The translations under genes were made by a program, and so were the position numbers. Of a stretch of DNA of 64,000 bases, positions 52,787 through 63,764 are shown piece after piece. Source of the stretch: Galeruca laticollis (taxonomy: Eukaryota; Arthropoda; Insecta; Coleoptera; Chrysomelidae); NCBI GenBank assembly GCA_963921935.1, contig OY998175.1, positions 304,257,484-304,321,483 on the forward strand. The letters are read 5' to 3'. The first letter of the stretch is position 1. Each line of letters opens with the position of its first letter. The notes under the pieces were generated by a model that was not told the origin of the DNA, did not search any database, and saw nothing but the letters and a program-made list of their open reading frames with translations.

Positions 52787-52851
52787 TACTATAACATTGT
52801 TCAAAGAGCTTCATTGTGACACTGTAAACAATGTTATAATGAAGTCTCTTT
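52787..52851. repeat. Two interleaved inverted repeats
   Basis: ATAACATTGTT (52790) pairs with AACAATGTTAT (52828), while AAAGAGCTTCATT (52803) pairs with AATGAAGTCTCTTT (52839). The order A-B-A'-B' would make a pseudoknot-like fold in RNA rather than one hairpin. Origin unknown. Confidence 0.4.
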
Positions 52852-53496
52852 TATACGCGAATTATAAAAAATATTGTGATGTTACCAAGCTGAATTTTTT
52901 TTCTTTACTTAACGAAAACTAGAAATGTCAATCTGATGTTAGATTGACAGTTCTTCTTTTCCATTGTTCCGTGCCTCGTAGGGCGTAAGTCAAAAATATT
53001 TATTTAAAAATAAAACTATGGATAAGATACAAGAAACAGTAACCAATCATTCTACATTCGAATTAACATTTAATTATTTTACATAGAAGAGGGTTAAATG
53101 ACGATCTGTAGGTCCTTATACCTTATTCTATACTCTATAGAACCACCTTCAACAGCACTGCAAGGGTTTACGCTGAAAGGAGTCAATACAAGCTGTAATC
53201 ATCTCCATGCAAATTTGAATATTGTTTCTTTATACAATATCTATTATATTTATTTCAATGAAAATAGAATGGAAATGAAAAATACAGATACACAAAATAA
53301 AATTTTGTTACAAGATATAAAAATCTTCAATTTTATCAGTATTATTTATGTAGAGATACTGTGGTCGTTGTTTTAATTTGTGTATTATAAAATAACTGTA
53401 CCTAATTGATTTAATAATAGTTATCAGTGATTTTGAAAAGGTGGAAATAAAGCAAATTGGATAAAAATATATAAAGAATGAAACACAAGATTTCCA

Positions 53497-55153
53497 CTAC
53501 TCCACTACAAAATCATCACTATCTTCATCGTCACTGTCAAAATTATTAACAAGTGGATGCACGTCCTGTCTATCAAATACTACTTCTCTATCCCACCCAT
53601 CTTGTATAATTTTTTCAGTGTGCTCTACTGTCTTTGACCAAATATCAGGAGTCACTTTTTCTAAAGACTTTTTCCATACACCTATTGCTTGTTCTGTTGA
53701 AGAACCATCAGTTCACACATGATCTCTATAAATGTTTTTAACTATGCTCCAAATATGTTCAATTAGGTTGAACATACAGTGGTAAGGGGGAAGTCGAAGC
53801 ATTTTGTGACCATATTTTCCAGGTAATATGTCAGCTTCATATACTGTTTGTGGTTTATTCCTACAAAAATGCATATAATTAAACAAAATAAATTATCTTA
53901 GTATTACCATAATATACTGAAAGATGTTTATATCAACTTACCGTTGTACTAAATTCAATAATTGGGTTTTGAGTAAAGTATTTTCAAAAGGAATATTATT
54001 TTGTATCAACCAGTTCTGTATATCGGCCTTTTTGGTAGCTGCTGTTGGTACTTTATTGATCACTGTACTTGATAACTTGCAATATTCATTAAAATTGTGG
54101 AAGGTTCTTCCAAGTCCACTAAAAGCTGGTATTCAAACCAATGCAAAAAATTTTCTCGGTTCATTTCACTGTGGTAATCGCCATCTTGTTTTTTGGAAGA
54201 AAAAATCAGCCCTGCTCCAGGAATAAATCCCGAAGAGAAACAAGCATGCAATACTATATGTATACCTACAATAAGGAAATAACAAATGCCATAAAATGGC
54301 AGGAATGTTAGTACATCATAAATTAATTGCTGAATGTTATTATTCAATTACCTTGGACCACTAATTTTGGTTTTTTTCACGCTTCCATGATTATAATCTT
54401 GCCAAGAACGTCCAACAGTATCGTCTTTAAATATCCAGGTCTCATCCAAAAACCAAAATTGATATGAACCTTCTCTTTTTATCTTGACATATTCATGTAG
54501 AAAATGTACACGTTTCAATGCAATATGTGGCAACTCTATTAAACTACGACGAGGATCATCTTTTTGGTATTTGAATCCAATATTTTTCACTATCTCCCAG
54601 AGTGATATTAAACAACCATTAAAGAGTTCACGCTCCTGGAATTTGACTCTTAAAGTTTTCAAGGTTATGTGTTCCTCTGAAAAAATATTGTGTTAGTTAA
54701 TTGTGAATAAAATAAAACAGTAAATTCAATATACTCACTGTTTCCATACATTTCGTATATAACATTTCCGAAAGCATTTTATGCGTTGTCTCTTTTTAGG
54801 TGGGCTTTTAGGCTGTTCACCTATATTATGCTTGGCGGCAATACAGTTAACAGTGGTAACGCTAAGTTGTGAAGCTTCTGCAACTCTCTACAATATAATT
54901 ACTTCAATTTATGAAAGAATAATATATTATCCAGTTTAATTAACCTATCCTAACAATAAAAGCATTCAATCATTTACATTTGAATATGTAACAATAAGAT
55001 AAATATTGATGGATACAAATAGCGAATACTATTACTTACTTCTCTTACAGCAGTAAGCGGGAGAAGCGGGTCCCAATTTCGGCATTCTCGTTCAAAATAG
55101 CTCAACAAAGATGTTACCATCTCTTGACATTTTCTGTTCAGCTGCTTCGGCAT
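53497..55153 (-). pseudogene. Sailor-like DD82E transposase with four introns, inactive
   Basis: Minus-strand exons: 55153-55040, 54887-54739, 54676-54352, 54265-53942, 53860-53497, each with GT and AG. The start reads MPKQLNRKCQEM. The first Asp is in FWFLDETWIFKDD. Then come GAGLIFSSKKQDGDYHSEM and LMNIASYQ, where the second Asp is Asn (AAT), and the Glu lies in RLPPYHCMFNLIEHIW. These motifs line up with the intact Sailor transposase at 38415 (SKKTVDYHEEM, VMDNASYHS, LPPYHCELNPIELVW). The phase at the exon 3-4 junction is off by one, and stops occur at about 54060 and 53714. It is a diverged relative with introns. No inverted ends were found. Confidence 0.8.
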
Positions 55154-55772
55154 TTTATTAACCACACACTACAGATTTGCCAAATAATTAGTTATGAAAA
55201 TAACTGTTTTTTTAATCTGAAAGAAGCAATGAATTTAAAAGCATCAAAAAAAATTGTAAATACTAGACGATGCTCGAATATCAATAAACGTCAAAACAAA
55301 CTGGGGAATTTTACCAGTTGATTTGACAACGTCTTGAAGTTTTGCCAACCCGTTAGTTGTAAATTGCCGTGGCTGTTGCGGATAAATTGTATTCATGATT
55401 GGTACATTAATATTTATTCTGATAAGCAGGAAAGTAAGTAAAAATTACATCATAGTATTTTTATCGTTAATAAAGTATATAGACAATTTTAATTTTAATA
55501 GACCTAATTTATGAGAAATAATTTGTTAGAAAAGTAGTGCCTAGAGACTCTTATTTTTGCGTACCGAAAATAACGTCGAATAGACGTATTCACCAACGCC
55601 AAACCAATACTGGAAATTTACAAAAAAATTCAATAAACCCTGGTCTTTCCCGGACAGTGAGAATGTAGAACACGTTATTCTGGATAAAATTGATGAACAC
55701 CCAGAAACAGAAATCACATGGATTTAATTCAGAAGATAAAAATTTTCAAAACGTACTATATGTTATATTTTT

Positions 55773-56021
55773 TTACTTATCTATGACATACTGTTTCAAT
55801 GAAAATTCAGGTTGGTATGGTGAATTTAAATATTGATAGATTTCTTCCTCGTCTATCTTGGGATCTGCAATGTGAATTGAATTGAATCTATTTTTAGTAA
55901 GTCGTCTGTAAATCAAATCAATCCGCCTTGTCTCTCTATCCACCATGTGTGATAATCTCTCGATATTGCTAAGGTTTATTGTATTTGTTATGCTAACGAC
56001 TAAGGGGTCGAATGTATTTAT
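55773..56021 (-). CDS. Unrecognised coding-like fragment
   Basis: An 82-codon open frame on minus with a clearly protein-like composition: it contains MVDRETRRIDLIYRRLTKN and FNSIHIADPKIDEEEIYQYL, and ends SLKQYVIDK before TAA. It starts after an upstream in-frame stop; the first Met lies about 27 codons in. It lies downstream of the inverted errantivirus LTR (56566-56787) in the same orientation and so could be its gag remnant, but I recognise no gag motif. It may instead be an exon of another gene. No function is assigned. Confidence 0.35.
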   Translation of the reverse strand: MNTFDPLVVSITNTINLSNIERLSHMVDRETRRIDLIYRRLTKNRFNSIHIADPKIDEEEIYQYLNSPYQPEFSLKQYVIDK

Positions 56022-56550
56022 TTAAATTCGTTCTAAAAATGCGCATATTTTTGCTCATTTCAACTAAAAATATACAATAATATGCGTTCATTCGCCTCAA
56101 TGGATTCAAATACTTTAGAAATCGATTTTATGTTGAATATATATTTAAGAATAAATTGAGAGTAGGTGAGGGAATTTTCAAATATGATTAATTTGCAAAT
56201 TTTTTATGCTCACGGAATAAAAAGAAACGTTTAATATGCTCCTAAAAGTGCTTCTAACAAAAATTTTCACAGCAATATGTGACTACAACACATTAATCGG
56301 CAAAATTGCCAACAACAGCCAGACTATGCAATATGGAGTAATGTTTTGAGTGTTGCCCGGCCATACAGTCACACATGTTTGGTATCGCCGATTAGGCCAG
56401 GGCCGATACATCGTTTTATATGGGTGAACTTCAACAAATTAGAGACAGCTATAATCCTCCACCTTCAATCACAGATTACATCGGTTCGATATCCAGTTAA
56501 TCGTGGAAATGAAAATTAGACACGTTCGATACACGATAATTCTAGATATC

Positions 56551-56565
56551 CTATTGACTGCGCCA
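56551..56565 (-). promoter_or_regulatory. Primer-binding site of the inverted errantivirus copy
   Basis: On minus, TGGCGCAGTCAATAG directly follows the LTR end (TATATTTC). It resembles the tRNA-Ser-type primer-binding site TGGCGCAGTCGGTAGG used by several gypsy-group elements. Confidence 0.65.
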
Positions 56566-56787
56566 GAAATATATTCGATACTCGAAATTGCTTTTTCAAA
56601 AACTTTATTTACACAACTAACTAATTTGATTAGACATTTTTAAGTTCACAAGTGAAAGATTGACAAACTGAGCTACAAAAATATAATGCTAATAAGGTCA
56701 AAAATGCAGAAATTATAAGTTTGCATAGATATGACAATATGAGAATCTGCTGACGTTAAGGGTTCCGTGGGAAACATAGATATAAGT
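56566..56787 (-). repeat. Errantivirus-like 5' LTR, inverted copy
   Basis: Inverted relative of 50336-50552, followed on the minus strand by a primer-binding site and leader sequence. It marks a second provirus of the same family in the opposite orientation, mostly lost. The sequence from about 56550 down to 56030 is probably its leader. Confidence 0.7.
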
Positions 56788-56789
56788 AA

Positions 56790-59183
56790 TGGAAATATTT
56801 TATTATATCCAGGCCTTAAATATGTACATACATACACTCCCCACTAAACAAGAAACATAACAAGTCTTTTTTGTGATGTTCTTTTTAGAGATTTTTCGTG
56901 ATGTTTATTTAAAACGTTAATAAGATATCTCCTAGATGTCTTAATTTTATTACCAACTCTATTAACATCCATGTCATGTAAATAAAACATATTTTTGATG
57001 TACACAGTAATACTTGAATTCGTAGATACATACACATCCTATGAACTTCTTTTTATTAACTTCCTATAGGAAACATTCATACGGTGTTAATTTGTATATT
57101 ACGAATTAACATGTTTCTAAGATGATCACATGTTGCAGTTACTTTTACATCTTTCGAAATAATTTTTATTAACATCGTACTTATTACGTCTGTACGACGT
57201 TAGTTCATAAAACTCTCAGTAATATCTCATATTAAACATCACAGCAACATAAAAAAGAAGAAAACAGAAGAGGAACTGATGAACGAAACATCAGTAGTTA
57301 TCTGTGGAAACAAAAATGACAAGCATGAAATGGCGGATGGTTTTCAGTTATGTGCACATATTTTGCAAGTAGCACATGAATAAAGTGGGCTTCGTTTTCG
57401 TTAGTTCCTACTAACCTACAGTTTCTATACTTAGTTATAATGGACGAACAACAATTGTTATCGGTAAGTACCTACTCCAAAATCATAATTATTAAAACTT
57501 AATACTCATTCAATACTTTAATCAGCTATTATACATTGAAATTCCATGTGGCGGAATTGTACACTAACATTATATTACAAAATAAGGGTTTTTTCAATTT
57601 TTAAAATATTTTAGTTACCTAGTAAGTATATTTTGAAAACGATTCACAATATTTCAAATACTAGATATGCATTATACCCTACAAAAAACTTGGTATTGCA
57701 ATAGGGTAGATATTATTATTAATAATAAAACATGCTCATATGTTCGCAGATATTTAAATCTAGAAGAAAACATTTTCAATATTCAAGATGTTTCAGAAGC
57801 TACTTATACAAATAAAATAAAAAACAAATAGTTGGTAATTATGTAATGAAAGGGGAGTAATTATTTCAGATAGTCTGATACAACATTGTATTAAACAGTA
57901 CAAAAAATATTGAATCAAGTATCTAGTTTTAGTTTTTTTAGTAGTAGTCTTAGCCATCAATATAGTTTTGCAGGTTTAGAAAATTTTAACATTATTACTA
58001 ACAATTCTTGTGAACAATAAGAGACTGTTTAAGACTTTAAAAACAGAAATTTCTGTTAAAAAGCTCATTTCCATTTGAAAATTCACTGAACACAATAAAT
58101 AAGCTGTATTTGTCCCTTACAATGGTACCTATATTAATCTATTTGAAGAATATGTAACTTATGATACTGAATGCTTCAGTGAACAAACAGCATTCAATTA
58201 TTTATTATTATAGAAACATTGGATACTCAATTGGATACAATTAATTATAAACTCATTTAACTTGATAATGTGTTCATATCTCTTCTTCATAAGTAGTTTC
58301 TTTTTGTATACAGTGTATTAATAATGCTTAGTTTTCATTAAGTTACAATTCCATGATGTTAATATACAATTTGTTCCAGGATGAAAATAACAAGAGAATA
58401 GTATATTATTTTATACAGAAAAGAAGTATGCATTTTCATAGCACACCTGAATTTACCTGCCAAATGGAGTGAGGCATGGAATTGGAGGTAAATCATGAAA
58501 AGTCACTTCTTGGAATAAAATATGTTATTATTCCTTTGAAGAACACCGCATGTATCTTATGGAAAATGGGTCCCAGTCAATTGGCTAAAAATTTGATGTA
58601 GTTTATGATGATCGATCAAAGGTCTCCATGGGCACAATTTGATCTAAATTAATTGTTGTATTAGCTGTTGTTCAGAACACCTTCAAATATTTCACAGATA
58701 AGGATTTTGAAGTGAACGTTATGGAATGGTTGAGGCACTCGAAAAAGTAACCGTAAGTAAACGATAGATTGGATTTCTGTTGATGTATCGTTATGTTTCA
58801 TTAAATCTTTATGGTGTAAAATTTGTATTAGTTGTAATATAATTAAAAAACTATTCTAATAAATTTTCTGTAAACTAGCTGTAATGTATGTGTATCCGTT
58901 AAACTTTATTAATTCAGCTTCAAAGTATGTTACGTTATGGTAACTACGGATTAATATACCTTTTTTTATTTCTTGCTTTCACTGAATGTGTTCAATAGTT
59001 TCCACTTTCCAGACTTGTTATGTAATATGCTTACACAATTTTTTTAAGTTGGATTGCTGGACAAGATATTTTTTTTTCTAATTTTGTACCTGTTTTTTTT
59101 TTCAAATTTACTGTACTGTTCATTAATAGTGAATAAACGTTTTAAATCCTTTATTATTTTTCTGCTATTTTATTTTAAATGTA
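56790..59183. other. Unannotated AT-rich stretch
   Basis: No transposon ends were recognised. The only gene-like signal is the tiny two-exon candidate at 57440-58472. Confidence 0.35.
57440..58472 (+). other. Possible two-exon micro-ORF
   Basis: ATGGACGAACAACAATTG at 57440 is followed by GTAAGT at 57464. A pyrimidine-rich TTGTTCCAG ends at 58379. Joining 57440-57463 to 58380-58472 keeps phase 0 and gives a 38-codon frame (MDEQQLLS then DENNKRIVYYFIQKRS) ending in TGA. It may be a host exon pair or chance. No homology is claimed. Confidence 0.2.
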
Positions 59184-60147
59184 CAGGATGAACAACTAAG
59201 AACGACTGTAGGCCACATCTCAGAAAAGAATCATGTTACAACTTTCAAAAAAATTACCTTTAGGTAAGGGAACCTGAAAAATTGCTGGTAAATATTTTGC
59301 AGTCTCTAAAATATCCGCTAGGGGTGGACTGAACACTCGAAAACATAATACTCCAAAAAAACATACTAAAGGTGTCCTAAAAATACAATTTTTGAAATCT
59401 TGATGAGATTATGAATAAATTTAATTAAGGAGATTTTTTGCCATTATTCTTCAAATAATGGGTGGGGAAGGTTCAAACTTATGAACAAATGTATAACTTT
59501 TTCGTTTTTTAACCGATATTAATGATTTTAGCTGCATTTAAAAGTTTTTCTGTTTAATAAGATTGATAACAAAATTAGATAATTTTGTATCCACTCGGAA
59601 ATTTCAAATGTAAATTGAAGCATTTTTTTATATTTGATATTGTAAATCTTATATCTTGGAATAGATTCCTATTTTTCAACCCCTTTTCATCAGAATTTAA
59701 AAAATGCCTCACAAAGCGTTGACAAAATTGTCCAATTTTGTTATTTTTGTTAAGCATTTCTTATTAAAAAGGAAAAACTCTTTCAAATTAAGCCAAAAAC
59801 ATGGATGTCGATTAAAATAAAGTGTTACAACATTTGTTGTTTGGGTTGAACCTTCCCCCACCCCTTACTTGAAGAATACAGACAAAAAGTCCCTAACTAC
59901 ATGTTTTCATAATCTCAACAATATATCAAACATTGTATTTCTAGGATACGTTTAGTATGTCTTTTTTGGAGATAATCACAGTATTATGTTTTTAAGTATT
60001 CATTCCACCCCATAGGTATTTTAGGAACTGAAAAATATTTTCCAGCGATTTTTCAGGGTCATTTTCGTGAAGGTATTTTTTTAAAGTTGTACTATGACTA
60101 TTTTTTGTAATATGGCCGACAGCCGGCGTTCTTAGTTGTTCACCCAG
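59184..60147. mobile_element. Foldback MITE, 964 bp, mariner-like ends
   Basis: The ends CAGGATGAACAACTAAGAACG (59184) and its near inverse CGTTCTTAGTTGTTCACCCAG (to 60147) are each bordered by TA. The arms remain alike for more than 400 bp (for example CATACTAAA, CAAATGT, TTTTTCTTTTTAATA), so nearly the whole element folds on itself. It is noncoding. The outermost CAGGGTGNNC-like bases are typical of mariner-type insect MITEs. Confidence 0.8.
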
Positions 60148-60149
60148 TA

Positions 60150-61494
60150 TTTGCTGAGTAGGCACAGAAACATCTATAGGATGCCATCCAGAATGTTAGA
60201 GGTATAATATTTAGAGGTTTATGTAATGTCCATACAACATCTGAGAATACACTGTATTGTTTTTGATATGTCGCATTTAGATCATTGATAAGATATTTTT
60301 TATACATTGCATTAACATTGACGAGAAGTTAAAATGCATTTCAGAATGTAACAGAAATGTTGTTTTTAGTTCGTTATAAAGACTTCCTTTTGAGGAAGTT
60401 CTAGTAACATCACAGTAATGTAAAAAGGCAGCGCTTTAACATCGCTGAGAAGTTAAGTTGAAACATCACAAAAGTTAACAGCCACAAGCTGGGCATAAGC
60501 GATTGTATAGAAGTGCATGTGATGAAAACAAGAGGAAAAAAAGGAAGAGCATTATCACAATGTGATGTTGAATTAACATAACTGTAATATTTATTTGCAT
60601 AGTGGGTCTGAGTTGTAAGTATGGAACGGCACAATTATCTGAGAAACGGATTTAACGATTTTTATAAATTTTGATTTGTAATGGTTTTGTAATATGGCCG
60701 ATATCATGGAGGCTTCGCTTTTATGGAAATATAATGAACTTTGTGTTACCAAATGGATCACCGAATACCTAATTGTCACAATTTAGTAGTTATAGAAATA
60801 TCTTCGCCGAAACGAAACGAAAAAAATACATTGCATGATTTCATAAACTAGTTTAATTTGATAATCTTCAATAATTTATATCCTAACAAAAATCTCAAAG
60901 CAACAAAACAATATGTTTATGGTATTATATCAAAATAACTTCATTATTTTGCATTTCCTTAATCTCCATACTACTTTCAAAGTCTGACAACGTTCTTCAA
61001 ATGCGATGTCACACTCATTCTATGACGTGCGTCAATTTTTATCGTGTAACACCTATATTACAACAATTCATTAACTTTGTCCAAGTCATTTATCATTTTT
61101 TATTCGTTGCAGATTTTAAGTGACAGCTGTATCATATATCTAGAGATTATTCTGGTTGTTCGGTTTCTCTGAAATATCTTTTACGCAGATTAAAATTGAA
61201 AACAAATGCTCCACCCCTAATCCAAGATTTTCTCAAGCGGAATGCATCCATTACAAAAGTTTCACCATCATTTTTTCCTACGTGACATTTCATGACGTTA
61301 GGTTTATCCTTTTTCTGTTTAATGTACGAGACTAAGCGGTTCTCTGAAATTCCAGTATACAAGTATAACTTCCCCATTTGGCTAATGTGAAATAGTCGAA
61401 TGGTCCTTATCTTATTCGAAAGAGTTTCACGCAGCTGTCCGAATTGAAGTTTCATGCCACACAAGTTGAAGAACATCTAATAAATTAGTTTATA
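60150..61494. other. Unannotated stretch with one minus-strand open frame
   Basis: A minus-strand frame at 61147-61476 is open for 109 codons from an ATG (MFFNLCGMKLQFGQL) to RETEQPE and contains LYTGISENRLVSYIKQKK and SWIRGGAFVFNFNLRKRYF. It has a protein-like mix of residues but no motif I recognise. ATATGGCCGA occurs twice (60112 and 60693). Nothing else was identified. Confidence 0.3.
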
Positions 61495-61868
61495 CCCTGT
61501 TTTTAAACTAGGAGGTACATTTTAGGATACCTGAATTACACTACTAGAAATCACTAAAAAAGTTATTAGATTGGAAGCGTCAAATTACAGAGCTTCTTTT
61601 TTTGGGGGGCGAATGATGTCTGTTAGTACTTCAAATATTATCTGAGTCCATTTTCAAATTAGTCCTGACAAGAACTGTTTTTATATTTTAATAAAACAAT
61701 AACAAGAACGCAAGAAAGGACAAAATGGACACTATTTGTTTACAATATATACAATTATCAATCAGAATATATGTCAAAAGTGCTGTGTAAAACGGGCTGC
61801 GAATTGACCAATCAGGAATCAACAGAATTGTTAACTTAAATTCAAATCAGTCCTCCTTAAAAACAGGG
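61495..61868. mobile_element. MITE with CCCTGTTTTTAA ends
   Basis: CCCTGTTTTTAAACTAGGAGG at 61495 and inverted CCTCCTTAAAAACAGGG ending 61868, with TA on both sides (61493-94 and 61869-70). It is a 374-bp noncoding element. The right part is homologous to 52246-52390. Confidence 0.75.
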
Positions 61869-63289
61869 TATAGATACGTCTTATTAAACATAATAATATT
61901 AATTGATATATCCATAATTTACTACCAAATTATCAGTCTACAGATAGATCGTATCATATATAAAATATTGAAGGAATGTAATTGATACAGAAATTAAACA
62001 AGAATATCTAACTTACAGGCCATACCACATATCTAAACAACTCAATAGAAAGGACATGCTTTTAGTACATTTCAATCAAGTAGGCTTGCTGTGATTATAT
62101 TTTATATTTTTTATTTTATTTTTAGAGTTTCGGAATGTTCTATCCCCCTCATCATCTCCGTAGTAACATTACTGAGACAAGGCAGATTTTGCAAGTTCAT
62201 TTAACCAGTATTTCTCAGGTGTACGTAAAAACATATGCCATTAACCGCCCCTCCTTTGATCGAGCACATACCACAAAGAATTTTTTTGACTCCAACAAAA
62301 AAGGGAATTATAACTATTATTAATTCTTTAAAAAAGAATAAGGCCCCGGGTAAAGACAACATAACTGCTGAAATATTAAAAGCTGTTTGACTTTTCTTAT
62401 AAACAAAATACTACCATCTAGTGTACAGTTGTAACACCTATGTTTAAAAATGGAAATAAACAAGATATCTGAAAGTATGAGCATATATCTTGAATATCAA
62501 GTGTTGCGAAAATATTTGATCTGGCACCAAAAGTACGTTTGACTAAATTTTTAAATTCATTTAATGTGATATTTAACATGCAATTTGGATTCAGGGTAAA
62601 TCGAAATACAGATGATGCAATTGCTTTCCTTACAGGTGAAATCTATACAAATTTAAATATTGGTATTCAACCTTATGTGTCTTTCTTGACCTCGCAAAGG
62701 CATTCGATTCGACAAGACATATTCAATTAATGAATACTTTGAGTGATTTAGGAATTAGAAGTGTAGCCTTGAATCTTTTTCAGAGTAACTGAGGGGATTG
62801 AAAAACAAAAAGTTAAAAGAGGCTCACAAATCAGTCGAGAAAATTCTGTCGAATATGGTGTACCACAAGGTATCGTATTAGGGCGAGTATTATTCACAAT
62901 ATTCGTAAATTACTTATTTTCAGCGACTTCTGTAGGAAAAATTATATTATTTTCTGATTACATAGCAATTCTATACAAGGCAAACGAGTAGAAGGAACTT
63001 AAGGAAATCACTAGGAAGGATCTAGCCAATATTAAAGGCCGATTTGATTATCATTTATTAAAATTATCTATAAAAAAACTGTTTTCATTTCTTTTACGTG
63101 CAATAACACAACAATTCATCAATTTTGCAACAAAAACTGTAATAATTAGTAGAGCTGAAAAAATAAAATATCAAGGTGTTCTGATAGATCGGCATCTGCT
63201 ATCACCAGCGTGATGAATTCCCTGAGGAATATACTGGTTAAGATAAAATATGTATCACATATATTTATCAAGAAAAGACTTTTTTATAT

Positions 63290-63374
63290 TTTGGTACAAT
63301 GATTTATTTAGCAGAGCGCTTTCAGTTTAATAACAAACCATCCTCAGTGCCCCATGGTCAGGGTGTACAACAAA
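63290..63374 (-). ncRNA. Hammerhead ribozyme candidate, left arm of copy 2
   Basis: Same sequence as the copy 1 motif, inverted; core, GAAA, stem III and C17 are all present. Confidence 0.6.
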
Positions 63375-63679
63375 TCATCACATTTAGAAGCAACATACAC
63401 GAATTAAAATACAATGCTCAGCACACAGTCAGCATCCAATAAAACAATAATAATAAAAACAACACCTTCAACCCATTGTCCAATGGATAAATCCCTGAAA
63501 TAGGGAAGAAATTTTTAACTCAATCAATCATTGAGTTAAAAATTTCTTCCCTATTTCAGGGATTTATCCATTGGACAATGGGTTGAAGGTGTTGTTTTTA
63601 TTATTATTGTTTTATTGGATGCTGACTGTGTGCTGAGCATTGTATTTTAATTCGTGTATGTTGCTTCTAAATGTGATGA

Positions 63680-63764
63680 TTTGTTGTACACCCTGACCAT
63701 GGGGCACTGAGGATGGTTTGTTATTAAACTGAAAGCGCTCTGCTAAATAAATCATTGTACCAAA
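63680..63764 (+). ncRNA. Hammerhead ribozyme candidate, right arm of copy 2
   Basis: Same parts as 44756-44840: GCA CTGAGGA, stem II GGTTT/AAACT, GAAA, AGCGCT, C, TGC, and outer stem TTTG/CAAA with GTAC/GTAC. Confidence 0.62.
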
